64,000 nucleotides of DNA from contig NZ_JAFBCN010000001.1 in the NCBI RefSeq assembly GCF_016907755.1, positions 558,001 through 622,000 of the forward strand, written 5' to 3'. The translations under genes were made by a program, and so were the position numbers. Shown here piece after piece: positions 15,501 through 23,697 of the stretch (the stretch's first letter is position 1; the number at the start of each line of letters is the position of its first letter). The notes beneath the pieces are model-generated. The model had not been told where the DNA came from. It saw only the letters and a list, made by a program, of their open reading frames with translations, and did no database searches. Source of the stretch: Cellulosimicrobium cellulans (GTDB taxonomy: Bacteria; Actinomycetota; Actinomycetes; Actinomycetales; Cellulomonadaceae).

Positions 15501-17783
15501 GAGGTCGACCGCGGGGCCCTCGGGAGCGTCGGCCCGGACCTCGGGCGCGTCGACGGCCCAGTAGCCGTTGTTCCCGCCGTCGTGCAGGCGCCAGCCGATC
15601 CGCACCTGCCGCGCGCCCGACGCGGGGGCCGTCGTCGAGAGCGCGACCTCCTGGCTGGTCTCGAGCGCGGCGCCCTGGGCGGCGTCCCGGCTCCACAGCA
15701 CCTGCTGCGTGCCGTCGTCGTACTCGGCGACGACGTCGGCGCGCTGCGGCTCGCCCGTGGCGACCTGGCGGTAGTGGTGCGTGAACGTGAGGTCCACCGC
15801 GCCGCCGGCGGCGACGTCCTGCCACGGCGACCAGAGCGTGGAGTCGAACCGCTTCCCCGCGCCCACGGGGTCTCCCTTGTCGTTCCACTCGTCGGGGTCG
15901 GCCACGGCGATCACGTCCCGGCCGCGGACGAACGAGCCGCGGCCCTGTCCCTCCTCGCTCGTGGTCCAGAACTCGCCGGTCATGAACGACCACCCGCGGT
16001 ACTCGGTCACGCCGCCCTCGGTGCGCTCGTCGATCGTCCAGCCGGCGGGGGTCTCCTTGGTCCAGCCGGCGGTGTCCTGCGGCTTGGCCGGCTCGTCCAC
16101 GACGCCCTGGAAGGACGGTGCGACGGCGTCGAACGGGTCGGTCGACGGCGTGCCGATCGGGACGCCGTCGAGCCCCCAGGCCGGGTCGATCGCCACGCCG
16201 AGGTGGCGCAGGATCGTCGGCACGACGTCGACCTGGCGCCACTCGCGCGGCGCGGTGCCCGTGACCGGGACGTCCCCTCCCGCGGCGAGGATCCAGATCT
16301 TGCGCGTGAGGTGCTGGTCGCCGCCGTGCCCGTAGCCGGTGAAGCCGTGGTCGGTGGAGGCGACGACCAGCCAGTCCTCCGCGGCGTACGTCTCGCGCGC
16401 CTCGACGGCCGCGACGAGCTCGCCGACCTGCCGGTCGAGCCGCTCGATCGTCGTCCTGTACTGCGGCGACTCGGCCGTGTACGCGTGCCCGGTCGCGTCG
16501 CCGTCGTGGAGGTAGACGACCATCGCGTCGGGGTCGCGCGTCGAGAGCACCTCGACGGCGTCGTCCACGCTCTGCTGGTCCGTCGCCGCCGCGGAGAGGC
16601 CGCGCTGCGTGATCTCCACGTCCGCGGACTGGATGAGGTGCTGGTTGACCGGGACCCAGTCGGCGGTCGAGAACGTGGAGAACCCGGGGTCCACCTGTTC
16701 CAGGCGGGTGAGGACGTCGGGGTACTCGTCGAAGTTCGGGTCGGTGAAGTTGTTGTCCGGCGAGCGGTGCTTGTCCACCCAGACGCCGGTGAGCAGGTTC
16801 GCGTGGCCGTGGCCGGAGACCGTCGGCCCCAGCAGGTTGTCCTGCAGGTAGGACACGCCGAGCTGGCCGCGCGCGGCGAGCGCGTCGAGGTTCGGGGTGT
16901 CGTACTCGCGCAGCTTGTCGAGCCGGACGCCGTCGAAGTCGATGAACAGGACCTTGCGGTCGCTGATCCCGTCCGGGACGTCCGCCGGGCCGAGCGGGGG
17001 CGGCGGCAGGGGCGACTCGGCGCCCGGCGGCGGGGTGTCGGTGACGGCGACGTCGTCGACGGCCCAGTACCAGTCGTTGGTCGCCTTCTCCACGACCCAC
17101 GAGAGCCGCATGGTCGTCGCGCGGGCGGGGACCGCGACCGGCTGGGTGAGCGTGCGGTCCTGCAGGTACACCTGGTCGCCGAGCACGGCCGTCGAGTACT
17201 CGAACAGGCGCTGCGGGGCGGCGCCGTCGAACGACACCTCGAGCGCGGCGACCTGCGGCCCCGTCTGGCGGTAGCTCGAGTCGAAGCTCACGTGCACGGT
17301 CGAGCCCCCGGTCACGGCGATGCCCGGGGACGTGAGCGTGCTGGCGAAGAGCTGCTCGCCAGGCGAGTTGCCGTCGTCCCACTCGTCGTCGTCCGCGACG
17401 GCGAGCACGCCGGAGGCCTTGGTGAACTGCTCACGGCCCTGCCCGGTCTGCGCCGCCGCCCAGAACTCCGGGGTGGCGAAGGTCCAGCCGCGCCACTCGG
17501 CCTTGCCCTTGCCGGCCATGGACGGGTCGTTCGTGACGGTCCATCCCGTCGGGGCGTCGGGTGTCCAGCCGAGCAGGCCGGCCGGCACGTGCGTCTCGTC
17601 GACGCGCGGGCGCAGAGAGGGGGCCAGGGAGTCGAAGTCCTCGCGGGCGAGGACCGTGACCCCGGCCTCCTCCGTGCCCTGCGCGGGGTCGGGTTCCGTC
17701 CCGGCCGTGGCCGGGAGCGTCGGCAGGAGCATCGCCGCGAGACAGCTCGCGATCGCGATCGCAGCTCCGTTGCGTGGTCGCAT
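15213..17783 (-). CDS. Secreted alkaline-phosphatase-superfamily phosphodiesterase with duplicated flanking domain
   Basis: An 856-residue secreted protein. The signal peptide (about 1-28) precedes a beta domain (about 42-250), a type I phosphodiesterase/nucleotide pyrophosphatase core (about 265-545), a second copy of the beta domain (about 550-750) and the Cys-bounded tail module (about 762-856). Core metal motifs are visible: LFIDFDGVRLDKL, the nucleophile region GPTVSGHGHANLLTG, LHDGDATGHAY and ASTDHGFTGYGHGG. The two beta copies share WRGWTF/YRGWSF, EFW, GQGR, VLAVADDDEW/VIAVADPDEW and the YWAVDDV/YWAVDAPEV end. ATG at 17781-17783 follows AAAGGA. It probably releases phosphate from extracellular nucleotides or diesters. 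A single PHO-box half-site (GTTCACC, minus) lies at 17860-17866. Confidence 0.83.
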   Translation of the reverse strand: MRPRNGAAIAIASCLAAMLLPTLPATAGTEPDPAQGTEEAGVTVLAREDFDSLAPSLRPRVDETHVPAGLLGWTPDAPTGWTVTNDPSMAGKGKAEWRGWTFATPEFWAAAQTGQGREQFTKASGVLAVADDDEWDDGNSPGEQLFASTLTSPGIAVTGGSTVHVSFDSSYRQTGPQVAALEVSFDGAAPQRLFEYSTAVLGDQVYLQDRTLTQPVAVPARATTMRLSWVVEKATNDWYWAVDDVAVTDTPPPGAESPLPPPPLGPADVPDGISDRKVLFIDFDGVRLDKLREYDTPNLDALAARGQLGVSYLQDNLLGPTVSGHGHANLLTGVWVDKHRSPDNNFTDPNFDEYPDVLTRLEQVDPGFSTFSTADWVPVNQHLIQSADVEITQRGLSAAATDQQSVDDAVEVLSTRDPDAMVVYLHDGDATGHAYTAESPQYRTTIERLDRQVGELVAAVEARETYAAEDWLVVASTDHGFTGYGHGGDQHLTRKIWILAAGGDVPVTGTAPREWRQVDVVPTILRHLGVAIDPAWGLDGVPIGTPSTDPFDAVAPSFQGVVDEPAKPQDTAGWTKETPAGWTIDERTEGGVTEYRGWSFMTGEFWTTSEEGQGRGSFVRGRDVIAVADPDEWNDKGDPVGAGKRFDSTLWSPWQDVAAGGAVDLTFTHHYRQVATGEPQRADVVAEYDDGTQQVLWSRDAAQGAALETSQEVALSTTAPASGARQVRIGWRLHDGGNNGYWAVDAPEVRADAPEGPAVDLAVQAAPRCLAGKVYVAVRAVNAGDVPVDVTLATPFGTRRVEDVAPGASAYQSFASRTTAVPAGEAVVSGTVTAARDGAGDTESRDVVADYAATTC

Positions 17784-17932
17784 GGTCGTCCTTTCGTCGG
17801 GTGACCGCCTGAGCGTTCCCGACGGCGTCGACGCACCGGAGGCGCGGCGAGGACGACCTGGTGAACGGCACACGTCGTCGCGCGGGGGTTGTGCGGACAA
17901 CCCGCGAGCGCCTCACCGCGACGACGCGCGAC

Positions 17933-18184
17933 TCACCACCCGGTGGCGCTGCGGCGGATGACGTCCCGACGCAGGTCCAGCAGCGCCGCGCGGGCGCGGC
18001 GGCGACGGTCGGCCGGGTCCACGGTGAGCTCGTCGCCGGGGTTCGCCCGACGCCGCGGCTCGTCACGGGAGCCGAGGTCCAGGGTCGCGCCGTGGTCGGC
18101 CGGGCGGCGCGCGGCCGCCGTCGTGGACGGCGCGGCGGAGGTCGTGGTCGACGGGGCGGAGAAGAGCGGGCGGTTGTCCGGCAC
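17933..18184 (-). CDS. Small Arg-rich protein of unknown function
   Basis: An 83-residue frame starting at GTG 18182-18184, directly behind a strong AGGAGG. The first half (VPDNRPLFSAPSTTTSAAPS) is low-complexity Ser/Thr/Ala/Pro. The second half is a predicted amphipathic helix rich in Arg and Asp (DPADRRRRARAALLDLRRDV). No signal peptide or membrane segment is seen. Not recognised as a family. It lies alone between the phosphodiesterase and the RDD gene, next to the first 55-bp palindromic element. The ribosome site and the non-random helix argue that it is real; the frame could still be chance in GC-rich DNA. Confidence 0.5.
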   Translation of the reverse strand: MPDNRPLFSAPSTTTSAAPSTTAAARRPADHGATLDLGSRDEPRRRANPGDELTVDPADRRRRARAALLDLRRDVIRRSATGW

Positions 18185-18364
18185 GGTGGCCTCCTCGTAC
18201 GCGGCCGCACGGGCGGTCGCGGATCGGGACGGATGCTGGTGCGCCGGGCTCGTGGCCCGGCGCACCCCCATCGTGCGACGGCGACGTTTCCCCCGGTCGT
18301 CCGAGGCGTTTCGGTCGTGTTGCAGCCGAACCTCCGTCCCATGGGACGGGATCACCCGCCCCGC

Positions 18365-18419
18365 CGAACACGTGGTTGCTGTCGTTCTCCGGCCCATGGC
18401 GACAGCAATCACGTTCTCG
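18365..18419. repeat. 55-bp palindromic element, copy A
   Basis: First of three 55-base imperfect palindromes. Its outer arms are CGAACACGTGGTTGCTGTCG (18365-18384) and CGACAGCAATCACGTTCTCG (18400-18419), nearly perfect complements. The centre differs from copies B and C. About 42 of 55 bases match copy B by eye. It lies between the small Arg-rich gene and the 3' end of the RDD gene. Confidence 0.75.
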
Positions 18420-18458
18420 TGGGCGAGGAGGGCCGTGCTCGGCCGGTCGAGGCGCTGC

Positions 18459-19616
18459 TCAGGACGGGCCGCGGCCTCCGCACGTCGCGACGGTATCGCC
18501 CTCGACGACGACCGAGGCCTCCCAGCGCCACGCCGTCGGGAGCGCGGTGACCGTCGCGGCCGGGACGTGGACCGCGTCGAGACCCGAGCCGTCGGGCGTC
18601 GGCGCGACGACCTCCCACTCGGTGCTGCCGTCGGGGAGCTGCTCGACCCGGAACGGCGATTCGAACGTGCCGAGGTCGTCGCCCTGCCACGACTCGAGGC
18701 GCAGGACGAGCGCAGCGTCGAGAGGCTCGTCGAGCGTGGCGTCCAGGTCCAGGTCTGCCGCGAACGACGCGTCGAAGCCGGTCTCGGTGCCGTTCTCGGT
18801 ACCGTCCGGAGTGCCGACGCCGACCGCCGCGGGGGCCGTCCGGGTCACGCCCCACCGGGACTCCGTGGCGGGTATCGACCAGTTGACGACCTGCACGTCG
18901 CCGACCGTCAGCGGGGACGTGTCCACCACGGTCGGCGTGCAGGTCGACGTCCACGAGTCCCCCGTGGCGGACGTCGAGGGACCGAGGATGAACACCGCGC
19001 TCCCCACGGACAGGACCGCCGCGGCACCCGTGACGGTGCGCGACGGCATCGGGCCCCCGAGCCCGGTGCCAGGGCCGAGGAACGGCACGGGCGGGCGGAC
19101 CTGCCGCAGCACGACCGTGCTGCACAGCGAGTCGGCGAACGTCCGACGCTGCGCGTGCCACAGCGGGCGGAGGAAGCCGATGTACAGGATCGCGTCGAGG
19201 ATGTGGGCCGGCTGTCGCAGGACGGTGCGGATCACGCCGGCGGGCCGTCCGGTGGCGTCGTGCACGACGACGATGCCCACGGTCCGCTTGCCCGGGGTCG
19301 CTCCCGTCCACCCCTGGAGGGCGAAGAGCGCGGCCGAGGCGCCGAGAGCCCACCATGTCCCGCCGGGGACCATCGTGTCCGCGGCCACGCCGAATCTGAT
19401 CCCCGGGAGCCAGGCCACGTCGTAGGCGGGCCCGACCGCGAGGAACAGCACCGTCGCGACGATCGCGGTGTCGAGCAGCGATGCGACGACGCGACGGGAC
19501 CAGCTCGCGTACGCCTCGCGCGTCGGCTCCGGACCGAGTCCGGGCAGCGCCGGATCGAGGTCTCCGGCTCCGACGTCGCGCGTCGGCCCCCTGCCGGTCG
19601 GGGCGTCGATGGCCAC
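18459..19616 (-). CDS. RDD-family membrane protein with extracytoplasmic C-terminal domain
   Basis: A 385-residue protein. An RDD domain occupies about residues 35-165 (ASWSRRVVASLLDTAIVATV with the defining Arg-Arg and Asp; GATPGKRTVGIVVVHDATGR; LRQPAHILDAILYIGFLRPL). One more membrane segment near residue 195 precedes an exported tail of about 175 residues with two cysteines (STCTPTVVDTSPLTVGDVQV and the near-terminal TCGG). RDD proteins are membrane proteins of varied function, some acting as ion antiporters. The start is GTG at 19614-19616, just before the predicted cytoplasmic N terminus. The fused secreted domain is unusual and unrecognised. Confidence 0.72.
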   Translation of the reverse strand: MAIDAPTGRGPTRDVGAGDLDPALPGLGPEPTREAYASWSRRVVASLLDTAIVATVLFLAVGPAYDVAWLPGIRFGVAADTMVPGGTWWALGASAALFALQGWTGATPGKRTVGIVVVHDATGRPAGVIRTVLRQPAHILDAILYIGFLRPLWHAQRRTFADSLCSTVVLRQVRPPVPFLGPGTGLGGPMPSRTVTGAAAVLSVGSAVFILGPSTSATGDSWTSTCTPTVVDTSPLTVGDVQVVNWSIPATESRWGVTRTAPAAVGVGTPDGTENGTETGFDASFAADLDLDATLDEPLDAALVLRLESWQGDDLGTFESPFRVEQLPDGSTEWEVVAPTPDGSGLDAVHVPAATVTALPTAWRWEASVVVEGDTVATCGGRGPS

Positions 19617-19678
19617 GCGCCGATCCTGGCAGAGACCCCGCCCGGCGGGAAGCCCGCGCCACGCCGCCGAGGAGCGGG

Positions 19679-20923
19679 TCAGCGGAAGGAGTGGCGCCGG
19701 CCCGCGACGACGGTCGCCAGGACCGGGACCATGAGGGCGAGCGAGACCCACGGCAGCCCGGCCGGGCCGGCGACGGCGAGCGCCGCCCCGCCCACCGCAC
19801 CGCCGAGCGCGACGGACGTGTTCCAGACGGTGACGAGCGCGGACTGCGCGACGTCGGCGCCGTCGCCCGCGGCCCGGGCGGCGGCGGTCGTGTAGAGGGT
19901 GCCGGCCCCGCCGAACGCGGCACCCCACGCGGCGACGGCGAGCACGACGATCACCGTCGACGTCGGCGCGAGGCCGAGGACGAGCATCGCGAGAGCGAAC
20001 ACGACGACGGACCCGAGGGTGAGCGCACGCAACCGGTGGTCGATGAGCGCCCCGACGAGCACGAGCGCGCCCGCGGACGCCGCGCCGAGCACGAGCAGCA
20101 GCGCGCTGGTCCGCGAACCCTGGCCGAGGTGAGCGAGGTGGATCGCGACGTACGTGTACAGCGACGTGTTGGCGAGCACGTTGAGTCCGGTCACGAGGAG
20201 CACGGGCCGCAGCCCGGGACGGGGGAGCACGGCGCGGATCGGGAGCTGGGCGCCGCGCGGGGTGCCCGCGGCGGCGGGGACGCCGAGTCGCACCCAGGCG
20301 AGCAGGCCGAGGCCGACGAGCGAGAGGACGCCGAACGTCCACCGCCACCCGACGGCGGCGCCGAGCACCGCGCCCGCGGGCACGCCGAGCGTGAGGGCGA
20401 GCGGACCCCCGGCCATCGCGATCGTCATGGCGCGCCCGACACGGTCGGCGGGCACGATACGGCGCACGTACCCGGGCAGGAGCGCCCACGTGAGCCCGGC
20501 GACGAGCCCGGCGGCGAAGCGCGCGACGAGCGTCAGCGCGAACGACGACGAGACCGCGGTGACGGTGTTCGCGACGACGAACCCGGCGACCGTCACGAGC
20601 AGCAGGGTGCGGCGGTCCCACCGCGCCGTGGCGCGCGTGAGCGGGATCGCGGCGACGATGGCGCCGACCGCGAACGCCGTGACGGTCTGCCCGGCGGCAC
20701 CGGCGCCGACGCCGAGGTCGGCGGCCATGGCGGGCAGCACGCCCGCGGGGAGGATCTCGGTGAGCAGCGTGAGGAACCCCGACGCCGCGAGCGCGAGGAG
20801 GGCGCCGACCGGCAGCGTGCCCGGTCCGCGCGCGCCCGCGGGACGAGCGGCGTCGGCTGTGGTGGTGCCGCGGTCCGGGACGGTCGCCGCGGGGGAGGTG
20901 GTGGGTGTGCTCGTCGTGGACAT
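19679..20923 (-). CDS. MFS drug-efflux-type transporter
   Basis: A 414-residue, 12-segment MFS protein of the drug:H+ antiporter-1 type (AraJ/Cmr-like). The N-terminal half has TEILPAGVLPAMAADLGV and GQTVTAFAVGAIVAAIPLT. Motif A is degenerate (TRATARWDRRTLL). The TM5 segment MAGGPLALTLGVPAGAVLGAAVGWRWTF matches the antiporter motif C region. A 35-residue low-complexity N terminus precedes TM1. ATG at 20921-20923 is used; an in-frame ATG at 20947 is possible but overlaps the presumed operator. It is divergent from a MerR regulator, as in MerR-controlled efflux systems. Confidence 0.8.
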   Translation of the reverse strand: MSTTSTPTTSPAATVPDRGTTTADAARPAGARGPGTLPVGALLALAASGFLTLLTEILPAGVLPAMAADLGVGAGAAGQTVTAFAVGAIVAAIPLTRATARWDRRTLLLVTVAGFVVANTVTAVSSSFALTLVARFAAGLVAGLTWALLPGYVRRIVPADRVGRAMTIAMAGGPLALTLGVPAGAVLGAAVGWRWTFGVLSLVGLGLLAWVRLGVPAAAGTPRGAQLPIRAVLPRPGLRPVLLVTGLNVLANTSLYTYVAIHLAHLGQGSRTSALLLVLGAASAGALVLVGALIDHRLRALTLGSVVVFALAMLVLGLAPTSTVIVVLAVAAWGAAFGGAGTLYTTAAARAAGDGADVAQSALVTVWNTSVALGGAVGGAALAVAGPAGLPWVSLALMVPVLATVVAGRRHSFR

Positions 20924-20941
20924 GGGGTTAGCATGGATGTC

Positions 20942-20961
20942 TGACATTGATGTGAAGGTCA
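20942..20961. promoter_or_regulatory. MerR-type operator in the MFS/merR divergent promoter
   Basis: An imperfect 20-bp dyad starting TGACATT and ending AAGGTCA lies between the divergent genes. On the minus strand TTGACC (20962-20957) could be a -35 box, with a 19-20 base spacer before a weak -10 near 20937-20930. MerR regulators act at such lengthened spacers. If this is right, the MFS message would be almost leaderless. Confidence 0.42.
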
Positions 20962-20989
20962 AGCGGGGCGACCCGGTGAGGTGGATCAC

Positions 20990-21403
20990 GTGCGGATCGG
21001 CGAGCTGTCCCGGCGCACCGGGACCCCGACGCGGCTCCTGCGGTACTACGAGGAGCAGGGCCTGTTCACGCCGGAGCGGGCCGAGAACGGGTACCGCGAG
21101 TACGGCGAGCACCTGGTCGACCGCGTGCTCCAGATCCGCGGGCTGCTCGAGGTCGGATTCACGACGAAGATCATCAAGGAGTTCCTGCCCTGCCTCGGCA
21201 ACGCGCCGGAGATCCACCTGCACAACGCCTACCCGGACAAGATCGCGCTCCTGGAGACCGAGCTCGCGCGCCTGGAGGACCGCCTCCGCATCCTCGAGAA
21301 GAACCGCGACGCCATCGCCGACTACCTCGAGCGCATCCGCCCGTTCGCTCAGCGCCCCCAGGACCGCGTCCCGGCGCCCGCACAGCCCGCCGTCGTCCCC
21401 TGA
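20990..21403 (+). CDS. MerR-family transcriptional regulator
   Basis: A 137-residue regulator. The N-terminal MerR DNA-binding domain (about residues 1-70) shows RIGELSRRTGTPTRLLRYYEEQGLFTPERAENGYREY. A dimerisation helix follows (PDKIALLETELARLEDRLRI) with a short effector tail and a single Cys in FLPCLGN. GTG at 20990 is preferred over the in-frame GTG at 20981 because GTGAGG sits 8 bases upstream and the domain starts at VRIGELS. Divergent from the MFS exporter, its probable target. Confidence 0.85.
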   Translation: MRIGELSRRTGTPTRLLRYYEEQGLFTPERAENGYREYGEHLVDRVLQIRGLLEVGFTTKIIKEFLPCLGNAPEIHLHNAYPDKIALLETELARLEDRLRILEKNRDAIADYLERIRPFAQRPQDRVPAPAQPAVVP

Positions 21404-21421
21404 CCCGCCCGGCCTTCCCGC

Positions 21422-21476
21422 CGAACACGAGGTTGGTGTCGTTATCGGCCCGATAACGGCAGCAAGGTCGTGCTCG
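21422..21476. repeat. 55-bp palindromic element, copy B
   Basis: Second copy, between the MerR and YnfA genes, which converge here. Outer arms are CGAACACGAGGTTGGTGTCG and CGGCAGCAAGGTCGTGCTCG. The centre is CGTTATCGG-C-CCGATAACG, a 9-bp palindrome around one base. It differs from copy C at only four positions by eye. Confidence 0.8.
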
Positions 21477-21543
21477 ACAGCGCACAGAGTCGTGGTCGAC
21501 GGCGGCGGTCGGGTCGCGGAGGCGCGGCGCCGCCAGGCTGTGG

Positions 21544-21879
21544 CTACTCCGGGCGCGGCGCGTACATGATGACCGCGACGCCGGCGAGGCAGAGCAGCGC
21601 GCCGACGACGTCCCAGCGGTCCGGGCGGAAGCCGTCCACGACCATGCCCCACGCGAGCGAGCCGGCGACGAACACCCCGCCGTACGCGGCGAGGATGCGG
21701 CCGAAGTTCGCGTCGGGCTGCAGCGTCGCGACGACGCCGTAGAGCCCGAGCGCGACGACGCCCGCCCCGATCCACAGCCAGCCGCGGTGCTCGCGCAGTC
21801 CCTGCCACACGAGCCACGCCCCGCCGATCTCCAGCAGCGCGGCGAGCACGAACAGCGGGATCGAGCGCGCGAGGTCCAT
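21544..21879 (-). CDS. YnfA/UPF0060 family small membrane protein
   Basis: A 111-residue protein with four membrane segments, the full usual length of the family (105-115 residues). Diagnostic stretches are [56 protein letters not shown] and [27 protein letters not shown]. YnfA proteins are related to small multidrug-resistance transporters, but their substrate is not established. ATG at 21877-21879 matches the family N terminus. It is flanked on both sides by 55-bp palindromic elements. Confidence 0.88.
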   Translation of the reverse strand: MDLARSIPLFVLAALLEIGGAWLVWQGLREHRGWLWIGAGVVALGLYGVVATLQPDANFGRILAAYGGVFVAGSLAWGMVVDGFRPDRWDVVGALLCLAGVAVIMYAPRPE

Positions 21880-21978
21880 GCGCGCCAGCGTAGGCCCGCC
21901 CGGCCCCCGCCCCGTCGCTGCCGGCGAGCTCGCGCGCCCGGCCCGCGACCCGCCGTCGAGCACGACTCTGCGCGCTGC

Positions 21979-22033
21979 CGAGCACGAGGTTGGTGTCGTT
22001 ATCGGTCCGATAACGACAGCAAGGTCGTGTTCG
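21979..22033. repeat. 55-bp palindromic element, copy C
   Basis: Third copy, between the YnfA gene and the 3' end of the DadA-like gene. Its centre TCGTTATCGG-T-CCGATAACGA is a perfect 10-bp palindrome around one base, and its right flank GTGTTCGGCGG is the complement of the CCGCCGAACAC found at the left ends of copies A and B. The shared flank suggests a slightly longer original element. Confidence 0.8.
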
Positions 22034-22048
22034 GCGGGGGAGGGGTGG

Positions 22049-23506
22049 TCAGCGCAGGGGGTCGAAGGGGCGGATCTCGTCCGGGGTCTTGCCGGTCGTG
22101 ATCAGGTGGGCGAGGGCGCGGCCCGTCGCCGGGCCGAGGACGATGCCCCACATGCCGTGGCCGCCCGCGGCGTAGACGCCGGGGGTGCGGGTCGCGCCGA
22201 CGAGCGGCAGGCCGTCGGGCGTGACGGGGCGCGACCCGACCCACTCGTCGTGACGGTCGTCGAGGTCGACGCCCTGGAACAGGTGCCGCACGGACGCGAG
22301 GATCGCCTCGATGCGGCGCGGCTGGAGCGGCTCGTCCGGGCCGCGGAACTCCATGGTCCCGGCGATGCGGAACCGCCCCTGGTACGGGGTGCACGCGACG
22401 CGGCGCGCGGGCAGGTAGATCGGCGTCTCGACGGGCTCGTCCGTCTTCACGGTGAACGAGTAGCCGCGCCCGGCCTGGACGCGCGTGCGGACGCCGAGCG
22501 GCGCGGCGAGCGTCGGCAGCCACGCACCCGTCGCGAGCACGACGGCGTCGCCGCGCAGCACCACCCCCTCCTCGCGCTCGGCGGGGGACCCGGCCCGGCG
22601 CGACGCCCCGGCGTCGTGCCCGACGGCGTCGCTCGCCCTGCTCGTGTCCCTCGCCCCGGCGAGCCCGGGGTCCCCCGCCGCGCCGACGAGCGCCGGGTGT
22701 GCGGCGGCGTCGGGGTGCACGGCCCGCGCGTAGACGCACGCGCCGAGGCGGCCGGGCTCGACGTCGAGGACCTCGAGCCCGGTGAGGATGCGCCCGCCGC
22801 GGGCGCGCACGGAGTCGGCGAGGGCGTGGACGAACGGTCCCGGCTCGAGGAAGCGCTGGCCCTCGAGGGCGTACACGGTGGAGACGCTGTCGGTGAGCTG
22901 GTGGGCGCGTTCGCCGGCCTCGACGCGCCGGACCGGGACGGTCTGCCCTGCCGCGGCGACGTGCTCGAGCTCGCGGAGGAACGGCCGCGCCTCGCGCACG
23001 TGCTCGAACGCGACGGTGAACGGTCCGGGCGTGGTCCCCGCCTCGACGCCGTGGCCGAGGCTGCCGCCCACGGCGAGCTCGTCGAACGCGCCGAGCGCGA
23101 CGCGGTCGATCGGGGTGAGGGCCGCCATCGCGTGGTCCCAGCGGCGCTGCGTCGCGTGCGCCATGAAGCGTGCGAAGAACGCCCACAGGCGCGGGTCGAA
23201 CCGCAGCGGCACGTGCAGGGGTGCCGCGGGGTCGAGGAGGGCGCGCGGTCCGTACGTCCACAGGGACGGGTCGGCGAGCGGCATCGCCATGCCGGGGGTG
23301 AGCCACCCGGCGTTGCCCCACGAGGATCCGGCGGCGACGCCCTCGCGGTCGACGACGGTGACCTCGACACCCTGCTCCTGGAGGTGCCAGGCGGTCGCGA
23401 GGCCGACCATCCCGGCGCCGACGACGACCGCCGTGCGGGGCGCTCGGCCCGGCGACGCGGACCGGGGGCGGTGGGTGCGGGGACGGGGACGAGAGGTCGT
23501 GCTCAC
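22049..23506 (-). CDS. DadA-like D-amino acid dehydrogenase
   Basis: A 485-residue FAD-dependent oxidoreductase of the DAO/DadA type. FAD binding is at [30 protein letters not shown] (about residues 25-55), then [18 protein letters not shown], the DadA-typical FAD/substrate loop. The C-terminal motif is [24 protein letters not shown]. DadA oxidises D-alanine and other D-amino acids to keto acids, passing electrons to the respiratory chain. A hydrophilic Ala/Asp/Arg-rich stretch of about 50 residues (about 275-330) interrupts the barrel and looks lineage-specific. GTG at 23504-23506 follows AAGGAG. It is divergent from an Lrp regulator, the classic dad arrangement. Confidence 0.83.
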   Translation of the reverse strand: MSTTSRPRPRTHRPRSASPGRAPRTAVVVGAGMVGLATAWHLQEQGVEVTVVDREGVAAGSSWGNAGWLTPGMAMPLADPSLWTYGPRALLDPAAPLHVPLRFDPRLWAFFARFMAHATQRRWDHAMAALTPIDRVALGAFDELAVGGSLGHGVEAGTTPGPFTVAFEHVREARPFLRELEHVAAAGQTVPVRRVEAGERAHQLTDSVSTVYALEGQRFLEPGPFVHALADSVRARGGRILTGLEVLDVEPGRLGACVYARAVHPDAAAHPALVGAAGDPGLAGARDTSRASDAVGHDAGASRRAGSPAEREEGVVLRGDAVVLATGAWLPTLAAPLGVRTRVQAGRGYSFTVKTDEPVETPIYLPARRVACTPYQGRFRIAGTMEFRGPDEPLQPRRIEAILASVRHLFQGVDLDDRHDEWVGSRPVTPDGLPLVGATRTPGVYAAGGHGMWGIVLGPATGRALAHLITTGKTPDEIRPFDPLR

Positions 23507-23602
23507 GCCGGGCTCCTTCGACCGACGCCCGCCTCGCGGGTGGCGAGGCGGGCGCGTGGCTGGCGTGCGACGGGATGGTGTCGCAACCCCTTCAGCGTGG
23601 TG

Positions 23603-23638
23603 GATCCTTCGGTGTGCGGCAAGATGTTCCGAAGGATC
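23603..23638. promoter_or_regulatory. Candidate Lrp operator between dadA-like and lrp genes
   Basis: GATCCTTCGG (23603-23612) and CCGAAGGATC (23629-23638) are perfect 10-bp inverted arms separated by 16 bases. A third box, CCGAAGGATC, recurs at 23701-23710, straddling the Lrp start. Repeated boxes of one motif in this divergent region suit cooperative Lrp binding. Confidence 0.6.
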
Positions 23639-23697
23639 GTCACAGAGTCGGGCAGCGACCGCGGTGACCTTCAAGGAACCGTCAGAGGAGGCTCCCC

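Noticed and set aside
17860-17866. PHO box upstream of the secreted phosphodiesterase
   Set aside because: Only one GTTCACC unit is present; the adjacent 11-nt units do not match, so it is not called as a full box.
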